DNA of 35,747 nt from Chloroflexota bacterium (lineage in GTDB: Bacteria; Chloroflexota; Dehalococcoidia; UBA2979): assembly GCA_027622315.1 (NCBI GenBank), contig JAQBZW010000005.1, positions 1 to 35,747 on the forward strand, written 5' to 3'. The first letter of the stretch is position 1. Every line of letters begins with the position of its first letter. The translations under genes and the position numbers were made by a program. Below the pieces are notes generated by a model. The model ran no database searches. It saw nothing but the letters and a program-made list of their open reading frames with translations, and was not told the origin of the DNA. This document shows positions 1 to 7,294 of the stretch, piece after piece.

Positions 1-268
1 CGGGCGGTGCCGCGAGCGCGAACGAGCGCGGTGCCCGCACCTCCCCCAGCGTGCGCAGTGCCGAGCGCACGTCGCGGAGCAACTCGAACTCCGTGCGCAG
101 CGCCGTGTCCTCGCCGAGCTCGCGCTCGAGCGCGGCCGCGTCGGCCGCCGCGAGCTCGCCGTCGAGGTAAGCCGACAAACGCTCGTCGCGGAGCTGCTCG
201 GGCGTCGCGGACGCCGAAGCGTCCCCATCCCGTCCAAAGAGCCCGTGCAACCAGCGCATGCGATTCAC
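1..268 (-). CDS. Anti-sigma factor, N-terminal part (cut by window edge)
   Basis: Seen: reading leftward from a GTG at 268, the frame stays open to the window edge (about 89 residues). It encodes a short basic start, then LSAYLDGELAAADAAALE followed by an acidic/Leu helix and RAPRSFAL. Known: the YLDGEL.....ALE pattern is the N-terminal cytoplasmic sigma-binding domain of anti-sigma factors encoded beside ECF sigma genes; a membrane helix and outer domain normally follow, here off the window. Start choice: AGGAGGG at 282-276 lies inside the end of the sigma gene, 7 bases before GTG 268; the ATG at 259 is 16 bases away and less likely. The gene begins 3 bases after the sigma stop, so the two are probably translationally coupled. 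Inference: it holds the upstream sigma factor inactive until an envelope or stress signal arrives. No Cys/His zinc motif is visible in the part present. Confidence 0.8.
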   Translation of the reverse strand, partial: MNRMRWLHGLFGRDGDASASATPEQLRDERLSAYLDGELAAADAAALERELGEDTALRTEFELLRDVRSALRTLGEVRAPRSFALAAPP

Positions 269-271
269 CAC

Positions 272-886
272 CTATCCCTCCTGACGTCCGGCGACGGCAG
301 GAAGTTCCCCGGACGCGCGCAGGATGTCGCGCAGGCGTCCGCGGGCGCGGCTCAATCGCGACTTGACGGTGCCGATCGGCAACCCCGTCGATTCCGCCGC
401 TTCCTCGTACGCGAGCCCGTGCACGTCGACGAGCACCACAAGCTCGCGCCAGTCAGCGGGCAGCTCCTGGAGCGCGCCTTCCAGCAGGCGGCGCAGATCG
501 GCCTGCTCGGCACGGGCATCCGGCAGCGGATCGGGGTCCGCGGGATCGAGATCGGCGCGATCGGGGTCGTCCCGCGCGCGATCGAGCGAGAGCTGTGGTC
601 GGCGGCCGCGACGACGCAGTTCGTCGCGAGAGACGTTCGCAACAATCGTGAAGAGCCACGAGCGGAAGTTGCCGCCGCGGAAGGTGTCGAGGCGGCGGTA
701 CGCACGGATGAACGCCTCCTGCGTCGCGTCCTCGGCCGCTTCGCGCGAACCGAGCATGCGCACCGCGAGACTGAAGAGCGCGTCCTGATGGCGAAGCACG
801 AGCTGATTGAAAGCCGGGAGATCGCCGCTACGCGCACGAGCGATCAGCGCGTCGATCTCAGGACTCTCGCTGACGGGTGCTGCCAT
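272..886 (-). CDS. ECF-family RNA polymerase sigma factor
   Basis: A 204-residue sigma-70 family protein. Region 2 spans about residues 20-95: the core-binding helix around LAVRMLGSREAAEDATQEAF and the -10 recognition part RSWLFTIVANVSRDELRRR. Region 4 spans about residues 138-190, with the helix-turn-helix YEEAAESTGLPIGTVKSRLSR. There is no region 1 or region 3, as in ECF sigma factors, and the length is typical. The linker (about 100-135) is rich in Asp/Pro/Arg. The frame is open further upstream, but ATG 886 is preferred because a -10-like TACGAT lies 6 bases before it and homology starts just after it. It precedes the anti-sigma gene (3-base gap), so the pair should be co-transcribed and probably self-regulated. 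Target genes cannot be told from this window. Confidence 0.93.
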   Translation of the reverse strand: MAAPVSESPEIDALIARARSGDLPAFNQLVLRHQDALFSLAVRMLGSREAAEDATQEAFIRAYRRLDTFRGGNFRSWLFTIVANVSRDELRRRGRRPQLSLDRARDDPDRADLDPADPDPLPDARAEQADLRRLLEGALQELPADWRELVVLVDVHGLAYEEAAESTGLPIGTVKSRLSRARGRLRDILRASGELPAVAGRQEG

Positions 887-892
887 CCGCGG

Positions 893-898
893 ATCGTA
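893..898 (-). promoter_or_regulatory. -10 box of the sigma/anti-sigma operon (leaderless)
   Basis: TACGAT on the minus strand, 6 bases before ATG 886. With a transcription start about 7 bases downstream, the mRNA would begin at or next to the start codon. No clear -35 box is seen at 16-18 bases upstream. Confidence 0.5.
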
Positions 899-1008
899 CC
901 GGTCCCACACGGTGCGGAGCGATCCTCCACGGTCGCGGGAGGCAGGCGTCGAAGCCGGCTTGCCCGGTGCGCCGCCCCTCGTTCGCGACCGTGCGCACGA
1001 ACGCGATC

Positions 1009-1063
1009 TTGACGCGCTCCGCGGCGCGCGCGTCACTGGTGGTGACGCACCGGCGCCCGCCGG
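1009..1063 (+). promoter_or_regulatory. TTGACG box and two adjacent inverted repeats before the USP gene
   Basis: In the 240-base gap between the divergent sigma and stress-protein genes, TTGACG lies at 1009-1014. It is followed by a perfect inverted repeat GCGTCAC-N5-GTGACGC (1030-1048) and then CCGGCG-CC-CGCCGG (1050-1063). The first repeat sits where a -10 region would be, so it could be an operator; no TANNNT box is obvious. The function is a guess. Confidence 0.3.
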
Positions 1064-1126
1064 ATCAGCCTTCCGACGCGCCGGGACGCGACGCGCTCGA
1101 GCCGCGCTCGAGAGAGGAAGGCCGCG

Positions 1127-1820
1127 ATGGCCCGCTAGATGATCGTCGCGCACCAGACGGCGACCAGCCCGCAGCTCATGAATCGCCTGCACGACATCGT
1201 CAACCGGGACGGGGCGGCGCGCTTCCCGCTCGTCGTCCCCGAGACCGCGGTCGCGCATCTCCTGCTCGAGGACGTGGTCGAGTCGCAGCAGGCGGCGCGA
1301 ACGGTCGCGGACGAGGCGGAGCGCATCATGCGCGCCGCCGGCCTGCCGCTCGATCACGTCGCGATCGGCGCCGCATCGCCGATCGCCGCGATCGAGGACG
1401 AGCTGCGCGCCCGGGACGACTACGACGCCGTCGTAATCTCGACGCTTCGCCCCGGTGCCTCGCGCTGGCTCGACATGGACGTCCACCACCGCATCGAACG
1501 CCTGGCTGGCGCTGCCGGTGATCCATGTGTGCGAAGGCGGCGACGCGGCGTGGGCCGGGCGTTCCGCGGTCGCCGACGTGCCGATTCCCCCACCGCGGCG
1601 CGTCCCGCCACCCCCGCCCGACCGGGACCTCATGCCGCCGGCGCGAGCCTCGCGCTGGCCGATCGTCGTGACCCTGATGTTCGGCTACCTGCTGATCACC
1701 GGCGGACTGGCGCTCGGGGTGAACCGCACGTTCTTCCTCGTCGACGCGATCGCGATCCTGGTGTTCGCGATCATGATCGCGGGCGTGCGCGTCATGGAGC
1801 ACCGCGAGACGGCTGCCTGA
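1127..1820 (+). pseudogene. Universal stress protein-like gene with C-terminal membrane segment, disrupted
   Basis: The first frame (from ATG 1139) reads MIVAHQTATSPQLM, then VVPETAVAHLL and DYDAVVISTLRPGASRWLDMDV, which resemble USP-like proteins of Chloroflexota/Actinomycetota. After HHRIERLAG the family would continue LPVIHV. That sequence is present, but in another frame; removing one base near 1511 restores it. The restored frame runs on without a stop through a Pro-rich linker to two hydrophobic helices (about 1647-1790) ending at TGA 1820. A second defect is possible: the start best placed behind the AGGAAG site is ATG 1127, but it reads ATG-GCC-CGC-TAG, stopping directly before ATG 1139, which has no well-spaced ribosome site. 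Alternatives: sequencing error, or two genes (USP-like, and a small membrane protein from ATG 1632). The TAG plus the frameshift favour a decaying gene or a poor-quality patch. Confidence 0.6.
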
Positions 1821-1864
1821 CCGGCGCGCCGAGCGCGCCGTCCCGCGAGCGATCGCGGCTCTGC

Positions 1865-1870
1865 TAGGGT
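1865..1870 (+). promoter_or_regulatory. -10-like TAGGGT before the alpha/beta hydrolase
   Basis: TAGGGT lies 34 bases before ATG 1905, in the short gap after the stress-protein remnant. A good ribosome site, GGAGG at 1892-1896, sits 8 bases before the ATG. No clear -35 box. Confidence 0.35.
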
Positions 1871-1904
1871 GTCCCGCGTTCGAGCGAACACCGGAGGCAC
1901 GATC

Positions 1905-2734
1905 ATGGCCGAGCTGATCCCGGGACGCGTAACCATCGACGAGGGCGTCCCGTTCGGGACCGGCGGCGGCCGCCGGTTGCACGCCGACGTGTTCACGCCG
2001 CCGGGCGGGGCATCCGCCGGTGCGCCCGGCGTGGTGATCGTGCACGGCGGCGGCTGGCGCGAAGGAGACCGCAGCCAGCTGCGGTCCTATGGCATCCAGC
2101 TGGCGCGCCGCGGCTTCGTCGCCGCCGCGATCGAGTACCGGCTGCTCGCTGAGGCGCCGTGGCCGGCGCAGATCCATGACGTGAAGGCGGCGATCCGCTG
2201 GATGCGCGCAAACGCGCCATCGCTCGGCATCGACCCTGAGCGCACGCCGTGAGCGGAAACTCCGCGGGCGGGCACCTCTCGCTGCTCGCCGCGGGCACGC
2301 CGACGCTCCCCGAGTTCGAGGGCGACGGTGGTCACGACGGCGTTTCGAGCGCAGTCGCCGCCTCGATCGCCTTCTATCCCGTCGTCCGCTTCGTGGACGG
2401 TGCCGGCCGTCCGGACATCCGCAGCTTCCTCTTCGGCGAGCCGCCCGATCCGGAAGCGATGCGCGCGGGCAGCCCGATCACGTACGTGGCGGCCGATTTC
2501 CCGCCGACCCTGCTGATCCACGGCACGAGCGACGAGGTGGTCGCCCCGTTCCACAGCACCGAGATGCATGAGGCGCTGCGCGCCGCCGGCGTGCCCGCGG
2601 AGCTGCACCTGTTCGCGGAACAGCCGCACGGCTTCGACGCCGACTCCCGCTTCTCGCGGCTGTGCGCGGAGACGATGTCATTGTTCCTCGAGCGTTATGT
2701 CGTAGAGCGCATGGCGCTCACGGCGACCAGCTAG
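1905..2734 (+). pseudogene. Alpha/beta hydrolase (esterase/lipase type), split by a 1-base frameshift
   Basis: Seen: the first part (from ATG 1905) holds the oxyanion-hole motif HGGGW at residues 47-51 and runs to LGIDPER, then reaches TGA at 2250-2252. A second frame continues at once with SGNSAGGHL (nucleophile elbow GNSAG), then LLIHGTSDEVV (acid region) and EQPHGFD (catalytic His), ending at TAG 2734. Together they form one complete hydrolase of about 276 residues, as in the HSL/BD-FAE esterase group. The usual family text is DPERIAVSGNSAGG; adding one base in CGCACGCCGTGAGC (2241-2254) restores exactly that. Known: such enzymes hydrolyse small acyl esters or related carboxylic substrates in the cytoplasm. 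The aldolase starts 17 bases downstream, so they probably share an mRNA. The indel may be natural or an assembly error; all catalytic residues are intact. Confidence 0.75.
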
Positions 2735-2751
2735 CCCGGGGCCTGCGCACG

Positions 2752-3582
2752 GTGCCACTGGCGAACGGACGTGAGCTGCTCGCCGCCGCGGAGCGCGGCC
2801 GCTACGCCGTGCCCGGCTTCAACGTCTCGAACCTCGAGATCGCCCAGGGGGTGATCGACGCGGCGGAGGCGAAACGCGCCCCGATCTTCCTCCAGTTCAA
2901 CCCCGCCAACCTCCGTCACTTCGGCGGCATCGAGGTCGCAGCGGCGCTGGGGCGGCTGGTCGCGACGCGCGCGCGCGTGCCGGTCGCGCTGCACCTCGAC
3001 CACGGGCCGGACATCGCGACGCTGCGCGCCGCCACAGGGTGCGGGTTCACGTCGCTCATGTTCGATGGTTCGACCTTCCCGCTCGAACGCAACCTGCGCG
3101 AGACCCGCGAGGCGTACATCGTCGCGCTCTCGGCGGACGTGGCGCTCGAGGCCGAGCTCGGCCACGTGGGCGGGCGGGAGCCCGGCGTCGTGACGTCGGA
3201 GGCGGTGCTCACGGAGCCCGAGGCGGCGCGCCGCTTCGTGGACGAAACGCGCGTGGACTCGCTTGCGGTGTCCGTGGGCACGGCCCACGGCCTTGCCGGC
3301 GATGTGAACATCGCGCTGATCCAGGAGCTGCGCGTGGCGACCTCTGGCCGCCCCCTCGTGCTCCACGGCGGCTCGGGGGTCTCGCCGCGGCAGATGCGCC
3401 AGGCGGTGTCCGCGGGCATCCGCAAGGTGAACATCTCGACCGAGATCCACGCCGCCTTCGCCCGTGCGCTGCAATCCGCCTCGGGCAACGACCCGCGGCC
3501 GGCGCTGCGCGCCGGTCGCGAAGCCGTCGCGCAGGCCGCCTCAGACCGCATCGACCTGCTGGGCGCTGCGCTGCGCGCCTGA
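2752..3582 (+). CDS. Class II aldolase (fructose/tagatose-bisphosphate aldolase family)
   Basis: A 276-residue zinc-dependent aldolase. Motifs in order: PGFNVSNLE (21-29), LHLDHG with the proton-transfer Asp83 and zinc-ligand His84, MFDGS (103-107), EAELGHVGG (133-141), GTAHG with zinc-ligand His179, LHGGSG with His205, and phosphate-binding KVNIST (225-230). Known: the family reversibly cleaves ketose bisphosphates to dihydroxyacetone phosphate and an aldehyde. The segment after FLQFNPAN differs from ordinary FbaA, so the sugar (fructose-, tagatose- or another ketose-bisphosphate) cannot be fixed. Start: GTG 2752 is the first start in frame after the preceding hydrolase stop and gives the usual N-terminus; longer starts would overlap the hydrolase. 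The ribosome site is poor, suggesting coupling to upstream translation. Confidence 0.9.
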   Translation: MPLANGRELLAAAERGRYAVPGFNVSNLEIAQGVIDAAEAKRAPIFLQFNPANLRHFGGIEVAAALGRLVATRARVPVALHLDHGPDIATLRAATGCGFTSLMFDGSTFPLERNLRETREAYIVALSADVALEAELGHVGGREPGVVTSEAVLTEPEAARRFVDETRVDSLAVSVGTAHGLAGDVNIALIQELRVATSGRPLVLHGGSGVSPRQMRQAVSAGIRKVNISTEIHAAFARALQSASGNDPRPALRAGREAVAQAASDRIDLLGAALRA

Positions 3583-3650
3583 GCTGCGTGGCTCGCGGAT
3601 CCGTGGTGGCGACGCCGGGAGCGCGTGGGGCGGCAAGCGTGCGCGGTGCC

Positions 3651-3656
3651 TATACT
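3651..3656 (+). promoter_or_regulatory. -10 box TATACT, leaderless start of the lepB-pyrE operon
   Basis: TATACT is followed by exactly 7 bases and then ATG 3664. It is close to the TATAAT consensus in otherwise GC-rich DNA, and there is no ribosome site before the ATG. The mRNA should therefore start at the AUG. No convincing -35 box is seen. Confidence 0.6.
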
Positions 3657-3663
3657 TGATCGA

Positions 3664-4434
3664 ATGACGGATTTGATCGCTATCCCCGACCGCGCTCTCG
3701 ATGAGCCGTTGTTCCAGCCGATCTCAATCGCCACGCACGACGGTTTGTCGGATCTCGATCCGTGGGCGCCGCCCAGCGGCCCTTCGTGGCTGCGCATGCT
3801 CTGGCCGTGGGGGCTCGCGCAGGTCTCCGAGACGCTCGAGGTCGTCGCGCTCGCGATCGTCATGTTCGTCGCCGTGCGGGCGGTGGCACAGAACTTCATC
3901 GTCGACGGCGCCTCGATGGTGCCGTCGTTCCACAACGGCGAGCTGCTGATCGTGAACCGGCTCGCCTACCGCACCTTCGACCTCTCGTGGGTCCCGGGCG
4001 TGGCCGACGAAGCGTGGCGACCCTTCGGCGAGCCGGAGATCGGCGACGTGATCGTGTTCAAGTTCCCGCGTGACCCTTCGCGGGACTTCATCAAGCGTGT
4101 CGTGGCACTTCCCGGTCAGACGGTGGAGGTGCGCGACGGGACCGTCTACGTGGACGGGCTGGCGCTCGACGAGCCATATATCGAAGACCCGCCGGGCTAT
4201 GTCTACGGGCCCGAAACGGTCCCGCCGGGACAGCTGTTCGTGCTCGGCGACAACCGCAACAACTCCTACGACTCGCACTCGTGGGGCATGCTCGAACAGA
4301 GCCTGATCATCGGCCGCGCCGATCTGCGCTACTGGCCGCTCTCCGAGGTCGGTCGCATTACGCATGACGAGCCGTTGCCGCAGAGCGCGCTCTTCCAGCC
4401 CACCCCGGCCCAGACCGCAGGAGCACTGCCATAG
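3664..4434 (+). CDS. lepB: Signal peptidase I
   Basis: A 256-residue membrane serine protease that removes signal peptides from secreted preproteins on the outer face of the membrane. After a 55-residue cytoplasmic N-terminus comes one membrane helix (about 57-76). Family boxes follow: DGASMVPSF with nucleophile Ser84, GDVIVFKFP (128-135), DFIKRVVALPG with general-base Lys144, and VLGDNRNNSYDSHSWG near residue 200, the conserved C-terminal box. A single N-terminal anchor and this length fit Gram-positive/Chloroflexota enzymes rather than the two-helix E. coli form. ATG 3664 is chosen over the upstream in-frame start at 3625 because a TATACT box sits 7 bases before it. The stop is 2 bases before pyrE, indicating an operon. 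Confidence 0.95.
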   Translation: MTDLIAIPDRALDEPLFQPISIATHDGLSDLDPWAPPSGPSWLRMLWPWGLAQVSETLEVVALAIVMFVAVRAVAQNFIVDGASMVPSFHNGELLIVNRLAYRTFDLSWVPGVADEAWRPFGEPEIGDVIVFKFPRDPSRDFIKRVVALPGQTVEVRDGTVYVDGLALDEPYIEDPPGYVYGPETVPPGQLFVLGDNRNNSYDSHSWGMLEQSLIIGRADLRYWPLSEVGRITHDEPLPQSALFQPTPAQTAGALP

Positions 4435-4436
4435 CT

Positions 4437-4994
4437 GTGGACCCCGAGATGATCACGATCCTGACATCGGCCGGGGCGTTTCTGGAGGGCCACTTCCAGC
4501 TCAACTCCGGCCGCCACTCCGATCGCTATCTGGAGAAGTTCAACCTCCTCCAGTGGCCGCAGTACACGGAACTCGTCTGCCGAAAGATGGCCGAGGCATC
4601 CCGCGCGCTCGAACCGCGGACGGTGGCCGGACCGACCACGGGCGGCATCCTGCTCGCCTACGAGGTCGGCCGCCAGCTCGGCGTGCGCGGCATCTTCTGC
4701 GAGCGCGACGAAGCGGGCGGCCGCTCCTTCCAGCGAGACTTCCAGCTCGAAGCGGGCGAGCGCGTGCTCATCGTGGACGACGTGCTCACGTCCGGCGCCT
4801 CCGTGCGCGACACGATCGATGCGGTGCGCGCCGCCGGTGGCGAGCCGATCGGCGTCGCCGTGATGGTGGACCGCTCGAGCGGCGCCGTGGACTTCGGCCT
4901 GCCGTTCTTCGCGGCCACCGAAGTGGACATGCAGACCTACGACGCCGGCGACTGTCCGCTCTGTCGTGACGGCATGCCGCTGAAGATCACCTAG
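4437..4994 (+). CDS. pyrE: Orotate phosphoribosyltransferase
   Basis: A 185-residue type I phosphoribosyltransferase of de novo pyrimidine synthesis, converting orotate and PRPP to orotidine 5'-phosphate. The N-terminal FLEGHFQLNSGRHSDRY hood segment (15-31) is typical of PyrE; VAGPTTGGILLA (63-74) follows; the PRPP-binding loop is VLIVDDVLTSGAS (110-122). The C-terminal CPLCRDGMPL resembles a subgroup of PyrE proteins that end in a small Cys pair. Start: GTG 4437, 2 bases after the lepB stop; no separate promoter is seen, so it is expressed from the lepB promoter. A small membrane protein gene starts 12 bases after its stop. Pairing of pyrE with lepB has no obvious functional logic and may be simple co-transcription. 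Confidence 0.93.
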   Translation: MDPEMITILTSAGAFLEGHFQLNSGRHSDRYLEKFNLLQWPQYTELVCRKMAEASRALEPRTVAGPTTGGILLAYEVGRQLGVRGIFCERDEAGGRSFQRDFQLEAGERVLIVDDVLTSGASVRDTIDAVRAAGGEPIGVAVMVDRSSGAVDFGLPFFAATEVDMQTYDAGDCPLCRDGMPLKIT

Positions 4995-5006
4995 GCGCCA
5001 CAGACC

Positions 5007-5180
5007 ATGCGCGACGCGCTCATGCTCAGCCTCGCGGTCAGCGGCCTGGTGCTCTTCGTCGCCGGCGACATCCTCTGGCTAATGCGCCGCCGCCAGAACC
5101 GCCCGATGAACCTGCGGTTCACGGGCACGCTGATTGCCGCGGGCATCACGATCTTCCTGATCGCCAGCCTGCTGCGGTAG
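5007..5180 (+). CDS. Small two-helix membrane protein
   Basis: Reading from ATG 5007 to TAG 5180 gives 57 residues: a short start MRDALML, a hydrophobic helix (about 7-26), a strongly basic turn RRRQNRP, and a second hydrophobic helix (about 38-56) ending in LLR. Two close helices with the basic loop between them predict both ends outside and the loop in the cytoplasm. It follows pyrE by 12 bases on the same strand and has no promoter of its own, so it should be the third gene of the lepB-pyrE operon. I do not recognise the family and assign no function. The dense third-position G/C and clean start/stop support it being real. Confidence 0.65.
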   Translation: MRDALMLSLAVSGLVLFVAGDILWLMRRRQNRPMNLRFTGTLIAAGITIFLIASLLR

Positions 5181-5205
5181 CCGTCCAACCTCACTCCGCT
5201 CGCCG

Positions 5206-5994
5206 TCACTCCGACCGCGAGGGGCCTCGCGAGAGGGCCGGCGAGCGCGCCGTGAGCAGGTACCGGCAGTCCGTGAGCACGAGCCCGTCCGCCGTCGTGC
5301 AGTCGCTCTCCAGTGCGATCAGCGCGTCCAGGTCACGCTCGATGTCGAAGTCGGGGACGTACCAGGGGGCCGTGATCAGCATGTAGGCGAACGCGCCGAG
5401 CGACGTGTAGGCGACGCGTCGGTGATGTTCGCGCGTCTCTACCTCACAGCCGAGCGCCCGGAACTCCTCCGCGTATCGCGTGCGGTGATCTCCGAAGTCC
5501 GTCCATCGCGGGAAGCGAGCGGCGGCCTCTTGCCAGTGATGCATGCCCACCTGCTGCGTGATGGCCCAGCGGCCCGGCTGCAGCACGCGCACGATCTCCG
5601 CCGGATCGAGCGCCTCGTGACGATCGATCACCAGATCGAAGCGCGCGTCGGCGAAGGGGAGCACAGTCGTGGTCGCCTGCACCACGTCGACACCGAGCGG
5701 CGCGAGCCGACGCGCCGCCACCGGGGCGTTCACGTGCCACTCCTCCGTCGCGACCACGCGACGGGGGAGCGACGGGCGCAGCTCCGCGAGGCGTTCGCCG
5801 CCACCCGTGCCGAGATCGAGCACCGCGGTCGTGGCCTCCGCGTGCTCGCGCACGAGCGCGCGGTACGACCATGGCTTGTCGTCTTCGAGGATGCGTTCGC
5901 CGATCGCGTCGAACGACCAGCCGGAGAATCCGTTCGCGCGCTCGACCCATGGGCGCAAGCGCGCGAGCGCAGCTTCGCGTGTTCCGGCCGTCAC
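5206..5994 (-). CDS. SAM-dependent class I methyltransferase
   Basis: A 262-residue protein with the Rossmann SAM-binding motif AVLDLGTGGGERL (57-69), an acidic residue after strand 2 (VVATEEWHVN), and a DLVIDRHEALDP motif IV region. The C-terminal half contains MHHWQEAAARFPRW and YMLITAPWYVPDFD, seen in methyltransferases of Firmicutes/Actinomycetota annotated only by domain. The substrate is unknown. The start is GTG 5994; there is no strong ribosome site, and other starts just downstream are possible. It lies 77 bases behind the SPFH gene on the same strand and may be co-transcribed with it. It converges with the lepB operon, whose last stop is 25 bases away. Confidence 0.82.
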   Translation of the reverse strand: MTAGTREAALARLRPWVERANGFSGWSFDAIGERILEDDKPWSYRALVREHAEATTAVLDLGTGGGERLAELRPSLPRRVVATEEWHVNAPVAARRLAPLGVDVVQATTTVLPFADARFDLVIDRHEALDPAEIVRVLQPGRWAITQQVGMHHWQEAAARFPRWTDFGDHRTRYAEEFRALGCEVETREHHRRVAYTSLGAFAYMLITAPWYVPDFDIERDLDALIALESDCTTADGLVLTDCRYLLTARSPALSRGPSRSE

Positions 5995-6071
5995 ACCCGG
6001 GGATCCGCCGTGAGACGCGGCAGCGATCGCGGCCGGACGGCCGGCGACGCGGAGCTCCTCGGCACGCGTGA

Positions 6072-7040
6072 CTACTCCCCGCCCGCGGGCGGCGTCGCCC
6101 GGTCTCCGCCCGCGAGCAGCGTCGCCGGGTCGATGATGATCCCGTTTCCGCTCGGGATCAGCGCAATTTGCACGTTGTCCGCGAGCTTCTGCACGGCCTG
6201 GAACTGGATCAGCAGTGGTGTCAGCGAATCGTTGATCAGCCGGTTCGCGTCGGCTTGTCCCTGCGCTTCGATGCGCAGCTTGTTGGCGTTGCCCAGTGCT
6301 TCGGCGGCGCGCTGCTCCGCCTGCGCGCGGGCGATCGAGACCTTGTTCTGCTCCGTGAGCGCGTCCTGCTCGGCCTTCACTTTCGCCTCGATCGCTGCCT
6401 TGAACTCCGGTCGGAAGTCGATGTTCGTGATCAGCAGGTCCTCGACCTTGATGGAGTTCTCGGCCAGCTCGGCGCCCAGCCGTTCGCGCACGGCCTGCCT
6501 GATCTGCTCGCGATTCGGCGCAATGTCCACGCTCCGGTACTGAACCGTGGTGTCCTTCACGATCTGGCTCAGTCGCGGCAGCACGAGCCGGTCGACGTAG
6601 TTGCCACCGACGGTGCGGGCGAGCTCCTGCACGTCGCGTGGGTCGACCCTGAGGTTAACGACGGCACCGATGAACACATCCTGGCTCTCAGACGAGAAGG
6701 CGTTGAGGCAGTTCACCGACCCGTCGCCGCACTGTGACTCCGGCACGACCGTCTGGAGCCTGATGTTCCACTTCTCGACGTCTTGCCACGGCCACGTGAG
6801 CTTGAACCCTTCGTCCACCTGTCCGGTAATCGACCCGAAGGTCCGGACCACGCCCACCTCACCGGCCTGCACCACGTGCGCGCTGAACATCGCGGTCGCA
6901 ACGACGCCGATCAGGATGCAGACCCCGGTGAGCACGAGCGCACCGGTCCGTCGCTCCGGAGTTCCTCCAGAGGCGATCGCCGCAAGCAGCGCGCCGAGCC
7001 CGACGACTGCGACGAGGAACGTGAGGATGATCCAGAGCAT
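6072..7040 (-). CDS. SPFH/prohibitin-family membrane protein
   Basis: A 322-residue protein with two N-terminal membrane helices (about 2-22 and 32-54), then an SPFH domain (about 57-240: GEVGVVRTFGSITGQVDEGF, LQTVVPESQ, VFIGAVVNLRVDP) and a long Ala/Glu/Gln-rich helix (about 240-280, KAEQDALTEQNKVSIARAQ...), typical of oligomerising HflK/HflC/prohibitin proteins. Known: the family forms ring-like membrane scaffolds and often modulates FtsH-type proteases. Odd: a short insert with two cysteines (about 104 and 111) sits in the SPFH domain, and there are two helices where most relatives have one. Start: ATG 7040 has GGAGG 7 bases upstream; the in-frame GTG/ATG at 7055 is inside that site. No partner protease is nearby. 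Confidence 0.88.
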   Translation of the reverse strand: MLWIILTFLVAVVGLGALLAAIASGGTPERRTGALVLTGVCILIGVVATAMFSAHVVQAGEVGVVRTFGSITGQVDEGFKLTWPWQDVEKWNIRLQTVVPESQCGDGSVNCLNAFSSESQDVFIGAVVNLRVDPRDVQELARTVGGNYVDRLVLPRLSQIVKDTTVQYRSVDIAPNREQIRQAVRERLGAELAENSIKVEDLLITNIDFRPEFKAAIEAKVKAEQDALTEQNKVSIARAQAEQRAAEALGNANKLRIEAQGQADANRLINDSLTPLLIQFQAVQKLADNVQIALIPSGNGIIIDPATLLAGGDRATPPAGGE

Positions 7041-7067
7041 TCGACGCACCTCCACCAGCGAACCGTT

Positions 7068-7100
7068 GATCCCGCACTGAGACTCTCACGATCCCACACT
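7068..7100 (-). promoter_or_regulatory. Direct repeat AGTG(C/T)GGGATC, 22 bp apart, before the SPFH gene
   Basis: On the minus strand, AGTGTGGGATC (7100-7090) and AGTGCGGGATC (7078-7068) are 22 bp apart (two helical turns), with TGAGAGTCTCA between them. They lie 28-60 bases before ATG 7040, where a regulator could bind. No regulator is known for them. Confidence 0.35.
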
Positions 7101-7236
7101 GCCGCTTCGCGCGATCGCGAGCGCGCGTATGCGCTACGGCGGCCGGCTCGTCAGCGTGCGTCGCGGGTGGCGTCTAGCCGAGCCGACTGAGGACGAGCCG
7201 CGTGGGGCCCGAGCCGAGGCCCGGGATTTCAGCGAT

Positions 7237-7260
7237 CTTCAACGAGCTCAGGATGAACCG
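7237..7260 (+). repeat. Dispersed CTTCAAC-GCTCA-GAAC repeat
   Basis: The 254-base gap 7041-7294 has no convincing gene. It holds CTTCAACGAGCTCAGGATGA (7237-7256) plus ACCG. From memory, near-identical CTTCGACAAGCTCAGGANGAACGG units are scattered between genes in many bacterial genomes. A relative lies at 11909-11934. Here it follows the CoA-transferase stop by about 35 bases. Confidence 0.5.
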
Positions 7261-7294
7261 ACGCGCGCGCGGGCAGGGCCTCGCCCCGTCGCGG

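Noticed and set aside
887-1633. N-terminal extension of the sigma factor to 453 residues
   Set aside because: The extension is antisense to the stress-protein gene and lacks any domain; homology begins at ATG 886, 6 bases after a -10 box.
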